Source of the DNA: Diplolepis rosae
Taxonomy: Eukaryota > Arthropoda > Insecta > Hymenoptera > Diplolepididae
Assembly (NCBI GenBank): GCA_030998225.1
Contig: JAPYXD010000391.1
Coordinates: 806,001 to 870,000 of the forward strand
Length of the DNA stretch: 64,000 bases
Reading direction: 5' to 3'
The notes under the pieces were generated by a model. That model was given only the letters and a program-made list of their open reading frames with translations, did no database searches and was not told the origin of the DNA. This document shows positions 46,995 through 58,836 of the stretch, piece by piece; within the stretch, counting starts at the first letter, position 1; every line of letters starts with the position of its first letter. The position numbers and the translations under genes were made by a program.

Positions 46995-48039
46995 CACTGT
47001 AAAAAAATTCAGAGAAATTTTACATCGCAAGACGAAGGACATAAAATGACCCTCGTTAGACGGTGTAAAATTACGGATGGAATGAAAATTACAGACATTT
47101 CGTAAATTTCTATCCTTGATCGTAAAACTCCATCTAGTCGTGAATTTTTCGAACTGCTACTGAATTATTCCTAACCTTGTCCGTAATTATACGTAACGTG
47201 GAACGAAAATTCCGCCTTTGGATGGAAAATTCAATTAATGTGTGGAATTTCCCATCCACATCCCGGATTATTTTATATATATATATGTATATTCATTATC
47301 AATATTCTTTATTGAGAACTTTAGATAATCGTATTTACTTAATAAATGAAATATTTTCAATTTAAACTGACAATAATAAATCTCAAACTACAAAATTGAA
47401 CACGAAGTAATCACTGAAGTTTTAAACGATTTTTACAAACCCTTCACGATTTAATTTCACACATTTCTTATTATTTTATAATTCAAAATTAAATCGTGCA
47501 GGGTTTATATAAATTGTATAAAATTTCAGTTGTTACCTCATTTTGTGGTACAGGATTTATCGGTGCTAGTTGGAATTTAAAATATGTAATGTATTAAATA
47601 AATGATGATTATGTAGAATTATGTATTTCCAAAATGTCGGGTTTATAATAACGACATGAAGAATTGAAAACAACCGAACAGCGAATGCAGAGCTCGGAAA
47701 CGTAAAATTCTGAAAGTTAACTGAAAACTACGAACAGCGAAATGAAGATTAAATTCTCATCCGGAAATTTACAGCTAGGCGGTAATTTTGCGCAAACCTC
47801 AAACAAAATTTCAGTTTACGTTGGTTTACGTTTTGAAAATTCATACGACAGACGATGCGATTTTACATCGCTTAACGAGGGTCATTTTATGTCCAACGCT
47901 GATCGAAGTGATTTTACACACTTGTCGGAAAATCGCATCCTCCATCAATATAAATTTACGGAACTAAGTAAATTTACACAGAGAGGCGCTGTGATTTTAC
48001 GAATCTTCCATAATTTTACCTAGATCATTTTTTACAGTG
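46995..48039. mobile_element. TIR element with CACTGTAAAAAA ends
   Basis: Left end CACTGTAAAAAAATTC, right end inverse CATTTTTTACAGTG. Sub-terminal blocks rich in GTAAAATTACGG and its inverse occur in both halves (47010-47240 and 47750-48030); ATAAAATGACCCTCGTTA pairs with TAACGAGGGTCATTTTAT. The dinucleotide TG flanks each side. No transposase. The chance ORFs inside read only the repeats. Confidence 0.65.
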
Positions 48040-48662
48040 TGCACCATGAGCCTCCTCCAGAAGCACATACGCCTTCCTGACTTCCTGTTTCCTCGGTATG
48101 ATCTCCTCCGTGGTAACCTGCATGCAGAGGTGTAATGGTGCTTTTATACCTCTCCGGCTGAGGGCCGAGAAATTCATTTAGAGTACTTTATTGGCACATT
48201 CAGTTGCTCAGCAGTCAAGATATAGCAGAATAGACCAATCAACTTCTATAGATGAATTAGTCTCAGCCGGAGAGGTATAAAAACACCTTAATATAACACC
48301 TATAAAACCTTCTTCTTCTTCTCTTATTGGCTTCTTGTTCAGAGAACAAATGGCCAGAACAAACACGTGGAGCCTTATCAGCTCAAATTCACTCTCCAAT
48401 TGCGAACAATTAATTAATTAAAGTACTTTGTATCTGATTTCGACATTTCGTAGTCCAAGTTCAGTTCAGTTCAGCCATCCGTGTGACGACTCGACCACTT
48501 CCAATCCACTGAGCACTGCACGAAGCATAAAACCGAAAGCATAAAATATAAAACAACAAGAGTGAAAGAGACACCCATATACACCTCTCTTTTTCTTTCT
48601 AATAATTTTCTGCTTTTTATTTTAGTTTTGCGCGTGTATGGGACGGCACCATGACGGTGCAG

Positions 48663-48785
48663 TCCCAAGCCCACGTTTTTACGTAATGTAAAGCAGAAAA
48701 TCATGAGACAGAAAGAGAGTGGTGCATCTATGTATCTCTTTCTCTCTCATTATTTTCTGCTTTACGCTGCGTAAAAACGCTGAAA
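48663..48785. repeat. Long hairpin, arms about 50 bp
   Basis: GTTTTTACGTAATGTAAAGC then AGAAAATCATGAGA on the left pairs with the inverse TCTCATTATTTTCTGCTTTA then CGCTGCGTAAAAAC on the right, centred near 48724. A diverged third copy of the arm (TAATAATTTTCTGCTTTTTA) sits at about 48598. Confidence 0.6.
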
Positions 48786-49490
48786 TAGGACTGCACCCTG
48801 ACTTTATCACATCGTATTGCGTTACCGCCAGATGTCGCCTAGCCACTCATATTTGGTTTCCAATTTTCATCATTATGCTTCCTTCCATAACTTACCGTGA
48901 CTGCACAGTTCATGGCTCGACACGCAATGCCGTAAATTTTGTGTTCCGGCAAGATTTTTCGTAATATTTGAAGGGATTACTGTGCTTTAAAAACTATGGC
49001 AAATTTAAGCCGCTACAATGACTAATGTGACAAGCAAGACTCGATTGCAAAATTTCTGTCTCTTAAGCACCGAGTTTCGAAAATTGACCGGTGATTGTCA
49101 GGATTTAAGGCGTTGTCGATTCGTTTTTCGACAGTCAAAAGTGAATAACATTTTTTACAAAAGTAAAACTCGGAATTGTGCAATTTTAAATTTCTTATGC
49201 TGAGTTTTAAGGCCTTGCTGATTTTTTAGAAATATTTACCGGTGAGCGGTGAATAAGAGCGTCATGAGTGAGAGAAACTATAGGTTTAACATCGAATACA
49301 CTGGCAGTTTTGTCAGCTGATTAATAGCGAAATACGACATGTGAGTCACAGAAATCGTTCCATTTCATCCTCTTTGAGTGATCTTCGAAAATCGGGTCAT
49401 TCGCTTTCGATCCATCAGCAAAGATAAGCCTAGTGGACCCCTTGCAGACGTCAATTTCTTGAGAAAAAAATTGTTAGGTTGGTGTTAGAA
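48786..49490 (+). other. Cyclin Y upstream region
   Basis: No other gene seen. The stretch 49240-49490 is richer in GC and in CG dinucleotides than its surroundings and is the likely promoter and 5' UTR. Confidence 0.4.
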
Positions 49491-51504
49491 ATGGGGAATA
49501 AAAGTAGTTGCTGTGCTTATTCCAGCCCTCAAGTTGGCCGAAAAGATTTGAGCGGCGATGGCAGTGGTCGGGGTCTTGAAGATCATCTTCCTGAAGGTGA
49601 CATCAGTGTCAACAACCTCCAACATATTAGCGAACGAGAGCCGGAAGTTTGGAGTTCGGACCCTTCTTTGCATCCTTGCGCTGGTACCATATTCATGGAA
49701 AGATCAAAACAATCCATCGAAAGTAAATATATACTTATTTAGTATTTAGAATCTATCCTTATTGAAGAATGTAAAAATGATATTCATCACAAGTTTTTTT
49801 AATTTTACATTTGTTCCATTTAAAGACTCATTTAGACCAGATGTGCACAGTTTTTAGTTTGAAATTATACTTTGGACTTTGGAAAAAATTGCCAAATTTT
49901 AGTAATTATGAATTTTAATGCAAATACCCTACATTTCTATTAAGAAAACTAATGAAAATTAAAAACTTGTTCAAATAAAATTTGTAATAACTTTTCTAAT
50001 TCACTTTAAAATTAGAGAATAGTTACATAAACTGATATTTGAAGATCAAAGATTTTTAAATTGCATTTGGATGAAGATATTGTATTATCAAGACAACGGA
50101 TGCAATCCGTATGATGTAACTAAGATCTTATTATCATATAAACATCCAGTGCACGCTTCAAAGCTCAAGCATTGTTATTTTTATTCTAAAATCTACTGCA
50201 AGCGAAACATGAATAACAACCTTTATTAAAACCAATGAAAATGATTTTAAAATATCTCAATCTAAGTAAAAATAATTAAATATTTATATATGTATATATA
50301 TTTATATATATATTTCAAAAGTTTATTTTACAAATTTATTGTGATGTTATTTTCAGATGGTATGGTGAGAAAAAAAAGTCAACATCAAATAGCTGATATA
50401 AGGCCTTTGAAAAAGAGCAGTAGTTGTAGTACGATTTACTTAGACGATAGTACTGTATCGCAACCAAATTTAAAGAATACTGTTAAATGCGTTGCATTAG
50501 CTATATATTATCATATAAAAAATAGAACCTCTCAGCGGCAAATAGAAATATTTGATGAGAAGCTACATCCGTTAACGGTGAGTTATAGCGAAACTACAAA
50601 TCAGAAAGTAATTTCAAGTTGATATTTAATTTATAATTGAAATTATTTATTTTTCATTTTACAGAGAGACGGTGTTGCAGATGATTACGATAAACACAAT
50701 CCAGAGCACAAACAAATATATAGATTTGTGAGGACTCTTTTCAACGCAGCACAATTAACAGCAGAATGTGCCATCATAACTTTAGTATATCTGGAACGTC
50801 TACTCACGTATGCGGAAATAGATATAACTCCCGCCAATTGGAAACGAATCGTGCTCGGTGCTATTTTGCTAGCTTCCAAGGTGTGGGATGATCAGGCTGT
50901 GTGGAATGTGGACTATTGTCAAATTCTAAAGGACATTACTGTAGAAGACATGTAAGTATTCCATTTATCTCTTTCAGTTTTAAATTATAATAATTACTTT
51001 TTCCTTTTGAATTAACGATGAAACATAGTCCTAATCAAAAAGATGAATTTCTTCTACAAAAAGTATTCAAAATAGTTTAAAATTTGAAAAATGATAGGCT
51101 CTATGCTCTTTTTAATTTTGTTTATCAAGACTGGGTGCCTTAAAAGTTTGTTGAAAGATTTCTGTTTTGATAAATAATATACTTTACACACTAATGTCAT
51201 CTTATTGTCTCCTAGGAATGAATTGGAGAGACAGTTTTTGGAAATGCTTCAGTTCAACATAAATGTTCCTTCAAGTGTATACGCTAAATATTATTTTGAC
51301 CTTCGCACTCTCGCCGAAGCGAATGAATTAACATTCCCTAGTGAACCTCTTAGTAAAGAAAAAGCACAGAAGCTTGAGGCTATGTCTCGCGTATATGAGG
51401 ATAAAGTCACCGCGGAAGCTTTGCGCAACGGTATTAAAAAATGGTCCAGTCTCGACAACGTTTGCATAGGTGGGCCTAGACGTAGCATCGCAATTCTCTC
51501 ATAA
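49491..51504 (+). CDS. CCNY: Cyclin Y
   Basis: Membrane-bound cyclin that activates the PFTAIRE kinase CDK14 (Eip63E in flies) and supports Wnt co-receptor phosphorylation. Exons 49491-49722, 50357-50577, 50665-50951, 51216-51504; 342 aa, matching the vertebrate protein, all phases consistent. MGNKSSCC at the N-terminus provides Gly2 for N-myristoylation and a Cys pair for palmitoylation. [11 protein letters not shown] and [19 protein letters not shown] are family landmarks, the latter holding phosphosites used for 14-3-3 binding in other species. The cyclin box spans about residues 150-280, with [40 protein letters not shown] and [20 protein letters not shown]. The C-terminus [18 protein letters not shown] is less conserved. 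No defect seen. Confidence 0.96.
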
Positions 51505-54500
51505 ATCAATTGTATGATCATTGATCGTACCAGTTTTCCATGCGGTATTTTATTAACAAAGTACATGAATATATTGTTGATTAAAAGATCGTTTTCTTTT
51601 CAATGCAAGAATTTAAGAAACTGTATATTTTCCGGATTTTTTTTCTATATTATAAACATACTTTATAAGAACCAGTGTAATTAATTGTATACTTTACGTT
51701 TTCTAAGTGCTTTGCAAGTGAACAGAACAGATCATTGTACATGTAATTAATTTGCCTAGAAGAGTATCTGATCTCACAATGAGTTTTTTATACAGTACTT
51801 AAAAATCCACTCACGATTAAAATTATGCAAAATTCTACTTCATCTCATTAGTCTCAGAATAGATTCAAAGGCTGATTTAGACTATACAATCAGTTTATCG
51901 AAGAATAGAATAAATTAGGGCTACATTATCAGTAAATATTTCATTCAAATACAAGTACTAGATGAAAATTTGCTTGGACAATTTGGGATCAACTCTGCTT
52001 CGTGCTTGCATTTGCATTTCTCTCAAAATAATATTTGTTTTGTCACTCCTGTGATTTTTTTCGTACTGCATTTGTTCCAATAATTTTATTTTTAGTATCT
52101 TTTAAAGAGTGTATTTTTTGTATAGCGTATATTGCATTATTTTTGAAGCGAATTATCATTTCCTCTGTTACTTGGTGTGTAATTATTGCAATTTTTGGGA
52201 TTTAAAGCCTTCCATTAATTGCCTGATCATTTTTACACTGAGAAAACAGTTTTGTCAAATCAACAAAAATATTTGGTTAGTATTTAGCTAACAAAAATCT
52301 TTTGTTGTGCCAACAAAACATTTTGCTATATCAAACAAATTTTGTTGGTTAAACAAAATGTTTTGTTGGGACAACAAAATATTTTGTCAGGATAACAAAA
52401 AAAGTTTTGTTGGCTAAATTTTTTTCTCAGTGTAAGCATTGAGTTTTCTGTGAACAAGATCAAATTTCAACTGCATAATAAAAGGCTAAGTCTGATCGAT
52501 TTGTGATTAAGAAGTTTGCTATGTAAACTGAACTGATTAGGTACTTTTTTTTTAAAGAACTTCCATTATCTGTTGAGTCAAAAATGTAAGTTCGTACATT
52601 TTTTTATAATTGCACAGAAAAAAATGGCCAGTTAAATTAGCAGGATGTAGCTTGTTTTTTTTGTAATGTCTTTTCTACTAGCTTGATTGCTTTTACTGAA
52701 AACTTCAAAGGCTGCAATTTAGAAGCAAGCTTTTGAAATAGATTTTTAAAACAATTTCGTGTTCATCGACTTTTTTGGACATAATTTTGAGTGATTAAAA
52801 GCATAGTACAATATGAGAAGAAACAATTTGCAAGATTTATTTTCAGTATCAGAATGTGCCAAGAATTATTCAGATTGCACAATTTAATTTTGCTTAACAT
52901 TTATCAGATAACCTATGGAGATTATAATAGACAGGCAATGAATTATTGTATTGTTATTGTAATCAGAGTTCTAAATAAAGTTTTCAAGTACTTGGAATAA
53001 ATCTTGTTCTCAATAAATTTAGAACTCTGGAATTGAAAAAACTTTTGTGTATTTTAGTTTCTAGACACATCTTGATAAATGTTTAACCTTCTTCACTTTA
53101 GTATATAAAATAAAATTTGTTTATTAAAAATTACAGCCGTCTTGCGAATTGACATATCCAAAGGTGCGATCAGAACTATCGAAAATTCGCAATTCGGAAA
53201 TGTTCTGTTTTCAGCCTTGGAAGGTAAATTTGGACTGAAATTGTTTTTTTCTGTGAATCTTGTGCACTTTAATTCGCAAGATTTAGGAGCGTACGCATAG
53301 CTATTTTTATAACTAAAGGATAGTTAGTAAGACAATCTACAATCCCATTGCGTCCTGCAAATGAAAATGAGCGGTTATTGTAAATTGTAGTGCGTGCGAT
53401 TTACTCGACATTGATACTTTATATGGCTTTACTAGATTTAGTGCTGTAATTTAACTCAAAAAATGTACGTATAAATTAACCTTTGAATTTGAACCTTCCA
53501 TCTGAGTAATCGATAGTCACATAATTTTGTGCGCGAACTTGTAAAAGGCCAAATACGACTTGTTGCTAAATAAGAAGGAAAAAAGAAACATAGTTGTGAT
53601 ATTATAGATTTGAAATTGTTAGGGTACTTGAATAAAGGTTGAAGCGAACTAACATTTCTAATTGTGTTGATGCAATGAAATGTTATTAATTAGACGCTTC
53701 ATTGTAGAAAGACTGCGAAAGTACCACCTCATCTTAAAATTCCACCCACTTAAGATGAAACCGAGATAGACGATTTGCAGGAAAATTAGTCCAGATTCTT
53801 TGTAAATACGTGTCTTACTATACCAATGAATCATTCTAATTGTTCAGTTATCGCGATTGTATACAAGCCACTCTGCTTGTATTATCTTATGCTTTATACA
53901 TAGAATATAAAATATAATAATATCGTAAAGCTTAAGGAAAGAAAAACTGTCGACGACTTTTGTACAGACCGTAGCAGTTAATGAACTGTTTTGTCTTGAA
54001 TAACTTTTTTCTTTATATGTCAGTCTCTAGGAAGGTTCTCAAATAAATGTATATACGAGAAAATTGTACGGGGCCAAGATCAACTTAAGTATATGTAAGC
54101 CCTTTTTGATTGTAAAAAGAGCAAAATACTTTCGATTGTTGTATCGTTTTAAATATCTCAAATTATTGAGAAAATTTGTATATCATTTACAAATCTGAGT
54201 AATTTAAGTTCTTTTGAAGGCTTCAGCACCACTAACAACGCAGCTAAGCTGCAGCGGGAGATATGAAAAAATGGAGATTTATTCTTGATAAGGACTGGTT
54301 TGTAATGCAAAACAAGATCTTGCTAAGTTTCAATCTTTAGCATTCCACGTATTTTTTTATCCCTTTCCAAAAGAATGACTAGTGCCTGAAAGATTTTACA
54401 CTGTGTATATTGTAATGTGTCTCCATTTGTATCTTACGCTGAAAGTTTTTACCAATTAACTCATAGGGATGGAGAAAGCAGAATGTTGATTGTGCTCAAT

Positions 54501-54530
54501 AAATAGGATGTACATGAAGAAATTATGAGG
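51505..54530 (+). other. Probable long cyclin Y 3' UTR, with one MITE
   Basis: No ORF here has exon-like support. Candidate poly(A) signals occur, the last being CTCAATAAATAGG at about 54496-54508. Long 3' UTRs are usual for cyclin Y, but no boundary can be read directly. Confidence 0.4.
52236..52432. mobile_element. MITE with CACTGAGAAAA ends, 197 bp
   Basis: CACTGAGAAAACAG and inverse TTTTTTTCTCAGTG, flanked by TA. The body is a run of AACAAAATNTTTTGTTG palindromes. Small TA-flanked elements with CACTGAGAAAA ends are frequent in insects. No ORF. Confidence 0.68.
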
Positions 54531-55395
54531 CTTTTATTTTAATTCATAATTTATTAATTATTTACATTAAAATGCTTGAAAAAAATTTTCTGCCTGTTTT
54601 AGATAGATACTTTTAACAGAACAAAAGACGGATTAATTTTTTTTCATTTAAACGGTTGATAATTAAAATTTACAAGCAACGTAATTTTTTTAAAATAAAA
54701 TCTAACAATATGTTATTTTTAAGTAAAAAATTTGAGAAAAATAAAGAAGACTAAATTTGATATTCAATTATTAAATTTAATTAGTAAAATCATCAGGAGT
54801 ATTTATAATAAATTGAAAGACCAAAATTGAATACATTTTTATTATTCATATTTATTTTCCAGAAATGTGAATTTTCAATAGGGTATAAAGATATTTTGAG
54901 TCTAAATTGATTAAATCTATGAAAATTACACTTCATACATGGTTAAAAAATTAAAATAAGGTACGCACGCAGGAAACAAAAAGCAATAAACTAAAATCGC
55001 TCTGAATTGCATATTTTAAAATTGCAGATTCACAATTTCTCCGTTTAATTGTGTTGTGGGCATTTGGATCGGTAAGCTTTTTGAATCGACAATTTTATCC
55101 CAGAATGACTAAATCAAAACATTGTTGAATTGTTTTTGACGCTTCTTCCAATCGTATCCAATTTATCCCTACGATTCAAATTTTGTAGTCTGTGTCAATT
55201 AATCGTAAAACTACAATTTAACGTCATTGAAACATATTTATATGATTGAAAAGTCCACAACACAATTCAATAATGTTTAGATGCAATCGTTCCCAGATAA
55301 AACTGCAGATTTAGAAGCTTTTAATTGTAAATTTTAGATACACAATTCACAGAAATCGCGACCAATCGTTTCTTGTTTCCTGAGTACATACATAT
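54531..55395. other. Gene-free stretch
   Basis: AT-rich, no gene or clear repeat recognised between cyclin Y and the TTCGGATT-rich element. Confidence 0.35.
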
Positions 55396-56021
55396 CCCTG
55401 GCGAAAGTTCTGGATTGGAATCCAATCCAAGCGAATCAGAGTTATCCCGAGCAGCTGCAAAATCTCTTTCCGTACCAATCTAAAAAACGCTTTGTATCAT
55501 TTCCGATCCGAATCATTCCGACCTCGGAGTTGTTGGTTCGGATTCATTCGGATTGAGCTGGAATGAATAAGATGGAGTCGAATTGATTTTTAGTCGATTT
55601 TCATCAATCTTATTCATTCTGGCTCAATCTGAATCATTCCTACCTCGGAGTTGTTGGTTCGGATTCATTCGGATTGAGCCGGAATAAATAAGATTGAGTC
55701 GAATTGATTTCTAATCGATTTTCATCAATTTTATTCAATACGAATTAATCCGAATTAAAAAATTCGGGGTCGGAATGACTCGGATCGGAAATTGGGTTTT
55801 AATCATTCCGAGCTCGGACTTATTTGGATTAAACACTTCGTTCGGATTCATTCAGATTGAACCCCAATGAATGGGATTGAGTTGAATTGATTTTTAACTG
55901 ATTTGCATCGAACGATGAGTTGTAAAATGTTTTTCGGAATAGTTCGAAATGGTATAGAAACAGCTTTCTAAAAGGCTCCGATTCATTCGGATTGAATTCC
56001 TTTCCGAAACATTCACCAGGG
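55396..56021. mobile_element. TTCGGATT-rich foldback-like element, full-length copy
   Basis: CCCTGGCGAAAGTTCTGG and inverse ACATTCACCAGGG at the ends, ATAT on both sides. The body repeats TTCGGATTCATTCGGATTGA and inverse words. Related to 17654-18195. It stops 13 bp short of the stop codon of the Gag-like gene at 56035, so it may lie in that gene's 3' UTR. Confidence 0.68.
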
Positions 56022-56034
56022 ATATTTTATTTTT

Positions 56035-56937
56035 TTAATTAAAATTTTGAACTGTTTCCAACAACTTCTGTTGTTTTTCTATCAAAACTTCTTGTTCCGT
56101 CGAATACCCATTAAATAATGTAAACAACAAAGTAATTAAAAACATTGAAAAAATACAAACAAGTAATCTTAAAATTATCAACTCATCCTTATTACATTCT
56201 TCTTTTTCTTTCAAAATAGATAATTCTTGCTCAGGTGCTATTTGAGATTCTGATTCATTTTTCATAATTTCATTCTCAGGTTCTAAAGACCTTTCATAAC
56301 TTTCAAAAGCTTCTGCCTTTCTTAAAATAGATAAAGCTTCTTCAATAGTTTCCACTGGGTGTATGTCAAAGAGCTCTTCAATCTCTTCTGGCAAATCAAA
56401 GTGCTGAAGTAGATCAAAAATTACGTCTTCCTCAGGTTGTGGCTTATCCAAAAACTTTGCCTCATTAGCATACTTGAACAAATAATCATCCATCGATAAA
56501 CCACAGTTTTTATCGTATTCTCCATTCCTAAGATGATTTAGAAAAGATCTCTGAACGTCTGCATTCCAGTAAAATTTAATGAAGTCTTCCGTCATTTCCT
56601 CATAAGATCCATAACCACGGAGGTTCAACCATATTCCTGCATCTTCAACCAAAGACTGAATAAAATAATATTCCTTTTCATACTCATTCAGATTTTCATG
56701 CATTGCAAAGTATTCAAAATTTTTTATAAAACGTTTAGGGTGTGTTGAGTCATTTTTTCCGGTAAATTTTAAATTTTTAAAGGGATTGAACTTCTTGACG
56801 AGTTGATTTTCCTGATATGCTAATTCAATTTTCGGTCTTTCTTCTCGTCCTATATGTAATTCATCGCAATTTTCAAAAGCATCTTCAATTTCGTTCATGA
56901 TAGTTCCATCCTCCTCGTTTTCGTTTATCCTGGTCAT
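56035..56937 (-). CDS. Gag capsid-like protein with C-terminal membrane segment, single unit
   Basis: 300-aa protein. Residues about 50-220 resemble the Gag/capsid (Retrotrans_gag-like) domain of Ty3/Gypsy elements: NPFKNLKFTG, HPKRFIKNFEYFA, YYFIQSLVEDAGIWL, EEMTEDFIKFYW and the family-specific CGLSMDDYLFKYANEA. The first about 45 residues and the 220-250 linker are acidic. Residues about 253-275 (LIILRLLVCIFSMFLITLLF) form a strong membrane segment, followed by a 25-residue coiled-coil-like tail EQEVLIEKQQKLLETVQ. No CCHC knuckle, protease or polymerase follows. An acceptor TTTACAG precedes 56975, 38 bases upstream of the ATG, and a donor GAG|GTGAGC at 58346 could close a 5' UTR intron that contains the 57008-58054 repeat. 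About four in five residues over the central 70 match unit 3 of the neighbouring 673-aa protein. Function unknown; a domesticated Gag is my inference. Confidence 0.75.
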   Translation of the reverse strand: MTRINENEEDGTIMNEIEDAFENCDELHIGREERPKIELAYQENQLVKKFNPFKNLKFTGKNDSTHPKRFIKNFEYFAMHENLNEYEKEYYFIQSLVEDAGIWLNLRGYGSYEEMTEDFIKFYWNADVQRSFLNHLRNGEYDKNCGLSMDDYLFKYANEAKFLDKPQPEEDVIFDLLQHFDLPEEIEELFDIHPVETIEEALSILRKAEAFESYERSLEPENEIMKNESESQIAPEQELSILKEKEECNKDELIILRLLVCIFSMFLITLLFTLFNGYSTEQEVLIEKQQKLLETVQNFN

Positions 56938-57007
56938 TTTCCTTGATGAAAATTTACTAATCGTTCAGAGTTAACCTGTAAATAAAATTTAAGAGATATA
57001 CTGTAAA

Positions 57008-58054
57008 CCCTCCTGGAAGTAAAAAGATTGAAAAAGATATAGGAACTGGGGCATTGGAAAAGATAGAACATTTCTATCCCTCCCAACCCATCACTTTGCA
57101 TCCCCAAAACTCTATCTTTTTCTATCTCCGCGTTTATCTAGAGTGACCGGGAATATCTATCTTTACCTATCCCTTAGTCTACTCTCTAAATCTGAATCAG
57201 TCAAATTTTCACTGATTGAATCAGTGACTGCCTTTTCACTGATTCATCAGTGAAAAAATATTTTTCACTGTTAAATCAGTTCATTTTCACTGATTCATCA
57301 GTGAAAAAATATTTTTCACTGTCAAATCAGTCAATTTTGAATGAAATAATCAGTGAAATTTGACTGATTTACAATAACCTCTTTTTAGCTATTTGAATCA
57401 GTCACATTTCACTGATAATCAGTAGATTTTGACTGATTCAAATTTAGAGAGTAGCCGCCAACTGAAGCAGTATCTATCTTTTTCTCTATCTTTCGTGATC
57501 GACCACTTGTATCTTTTTCTATCCCTCATTTATTTCCCCATAGTGCAAATTTTAATCTCTCTCTATATCCCTCAGTATCTATTCTTACCATGAAATAAAA
57601 AGTGCAGTTCTAAAAAGTATTGTGTCCACATTACATAGGGGAAGACTATTACTTCTTTGGCGAATTTAGATTGACGAAGAGATAAAAAAAGATTGACGTT
57701 GATAGATGTAGAATAGAATGAGATAGAAAAGAGGAGATTGAAAAAGATAGACGCGTATTGTGATTGACTAAGAGATAGAAAAAGATTGACGTTGATAGAT
57801 AAAGGATAGAATGAGATAGAAAAGGGGAGATTGATAAAGATAGACGTAAATTTAGATTGATAAAGAGATGGAAAAAGATTATGGATGATAGATAAAGGAT
57901 TGGAATGGATAGAAAAGTAGTTATTAGAAAAGATAGACGTGAAAATAAAATCAAAAAGGGATAGTATTGAATAAATTATCTCTATCTTTTTGTATAATAA
58001 TAATTCAAAATAATTTAAAAGGATAAGATTTCTATCTTTCTACTTCCAGCAAGG
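57008..58054. mobile_element. CCCTNCTGGAAGTAAAA element (GATAGAAAAAGA-type), copy with nested MITE
   Basis: Left end CCCTCCTGGAAGTAAAAAGA, right end the inverse TTTCTACTTCCAGCAAGG. Body of GATAGAAAAAGATTGACGTT-type words and their inverse. The palindromic CACTGATT MITE at 57180-57453 sits inside. It lies in the putative 5' UTR intron of the 300-aa Gag-like gene. The 101-codon minus ORF inside is a repeat translation. Confidence 0.65.
57180..57453. mobile_element. Palindromic CACTGATT MITE, copy 2
   Basis: Inverted relative to 9181-9455 and similar along its length, including CTACTCTCTAAATCTGAATC, the TATTTTTCACTG blocks and the AACCTCTTTTTAGCTATTTG segment. Found in a different host repeat from copy 1. 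Confidence 0.72.
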
Positions 58055-58836
58055 AAGTATTTAGGATTTTAATATTTACTTTCTGATTCAATTATCAGAA
58101 AATTTGTAATTCTAAAAATAATTTCTACCGTACGTTTCATATGAACTAACTAAAAATAAATAAATACAAAAAGATGGAATAAGGCTGTTATAAATATTCA
58201 AGAAAGATTACCTATAATTCTTGTGAATTTGTTTGAATGAGAATAATATAAAGTGAGTTAAATAAATATTTATCAATCGCACAAATGCCTAAGTTTATCT
58301 AAACATACACTAATAATAATAGAGTTATTTATTTTTATATGCTCACCTCTACTTTCAGGATAAAATTTCTTGATTTAGGTCTTCTTAAACAATCAATTTT
58401 GTACAAAATTACAGATTAGATATAAGAGCTTCTAGCGTTGCTTTACGATAGTGTTACATGAGAGGTACTGCAGACAATAAATTACATGAATACTTAGCAC
58501 AACTTGAAATTAAAGGTCTTCGAGACCACCAGGTAAATTAGAATGAAATGGTAGGGATTGACAAAAGTTCTCGCTTGAAATTCGTAATAAACGTAAATGA
58601 AAAGTATCGCATGGAAAAATGAAATGAATAAAATAATAAATAAATAAGAGTAAGATTTATTTGCTTATTAAAGATATGTACATGTGTAGCTAACTCTAAA
58701 TTTAATTCGAAAAGGATTTTATAATTTATACAATTAAAGACATAAATACAGTAAAACCGTGTCAATAAAGCAAAATATTTGTTTTTTTAGACACATATGT
58801 CTTAGACATTATACAATCATATTAAAGATTCAAACA

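Noticed and set aside
45753..47002. Short plus ORFs as genes
   Set aside because: Each under 75 codons, no splice continuity, no recognisable motif.
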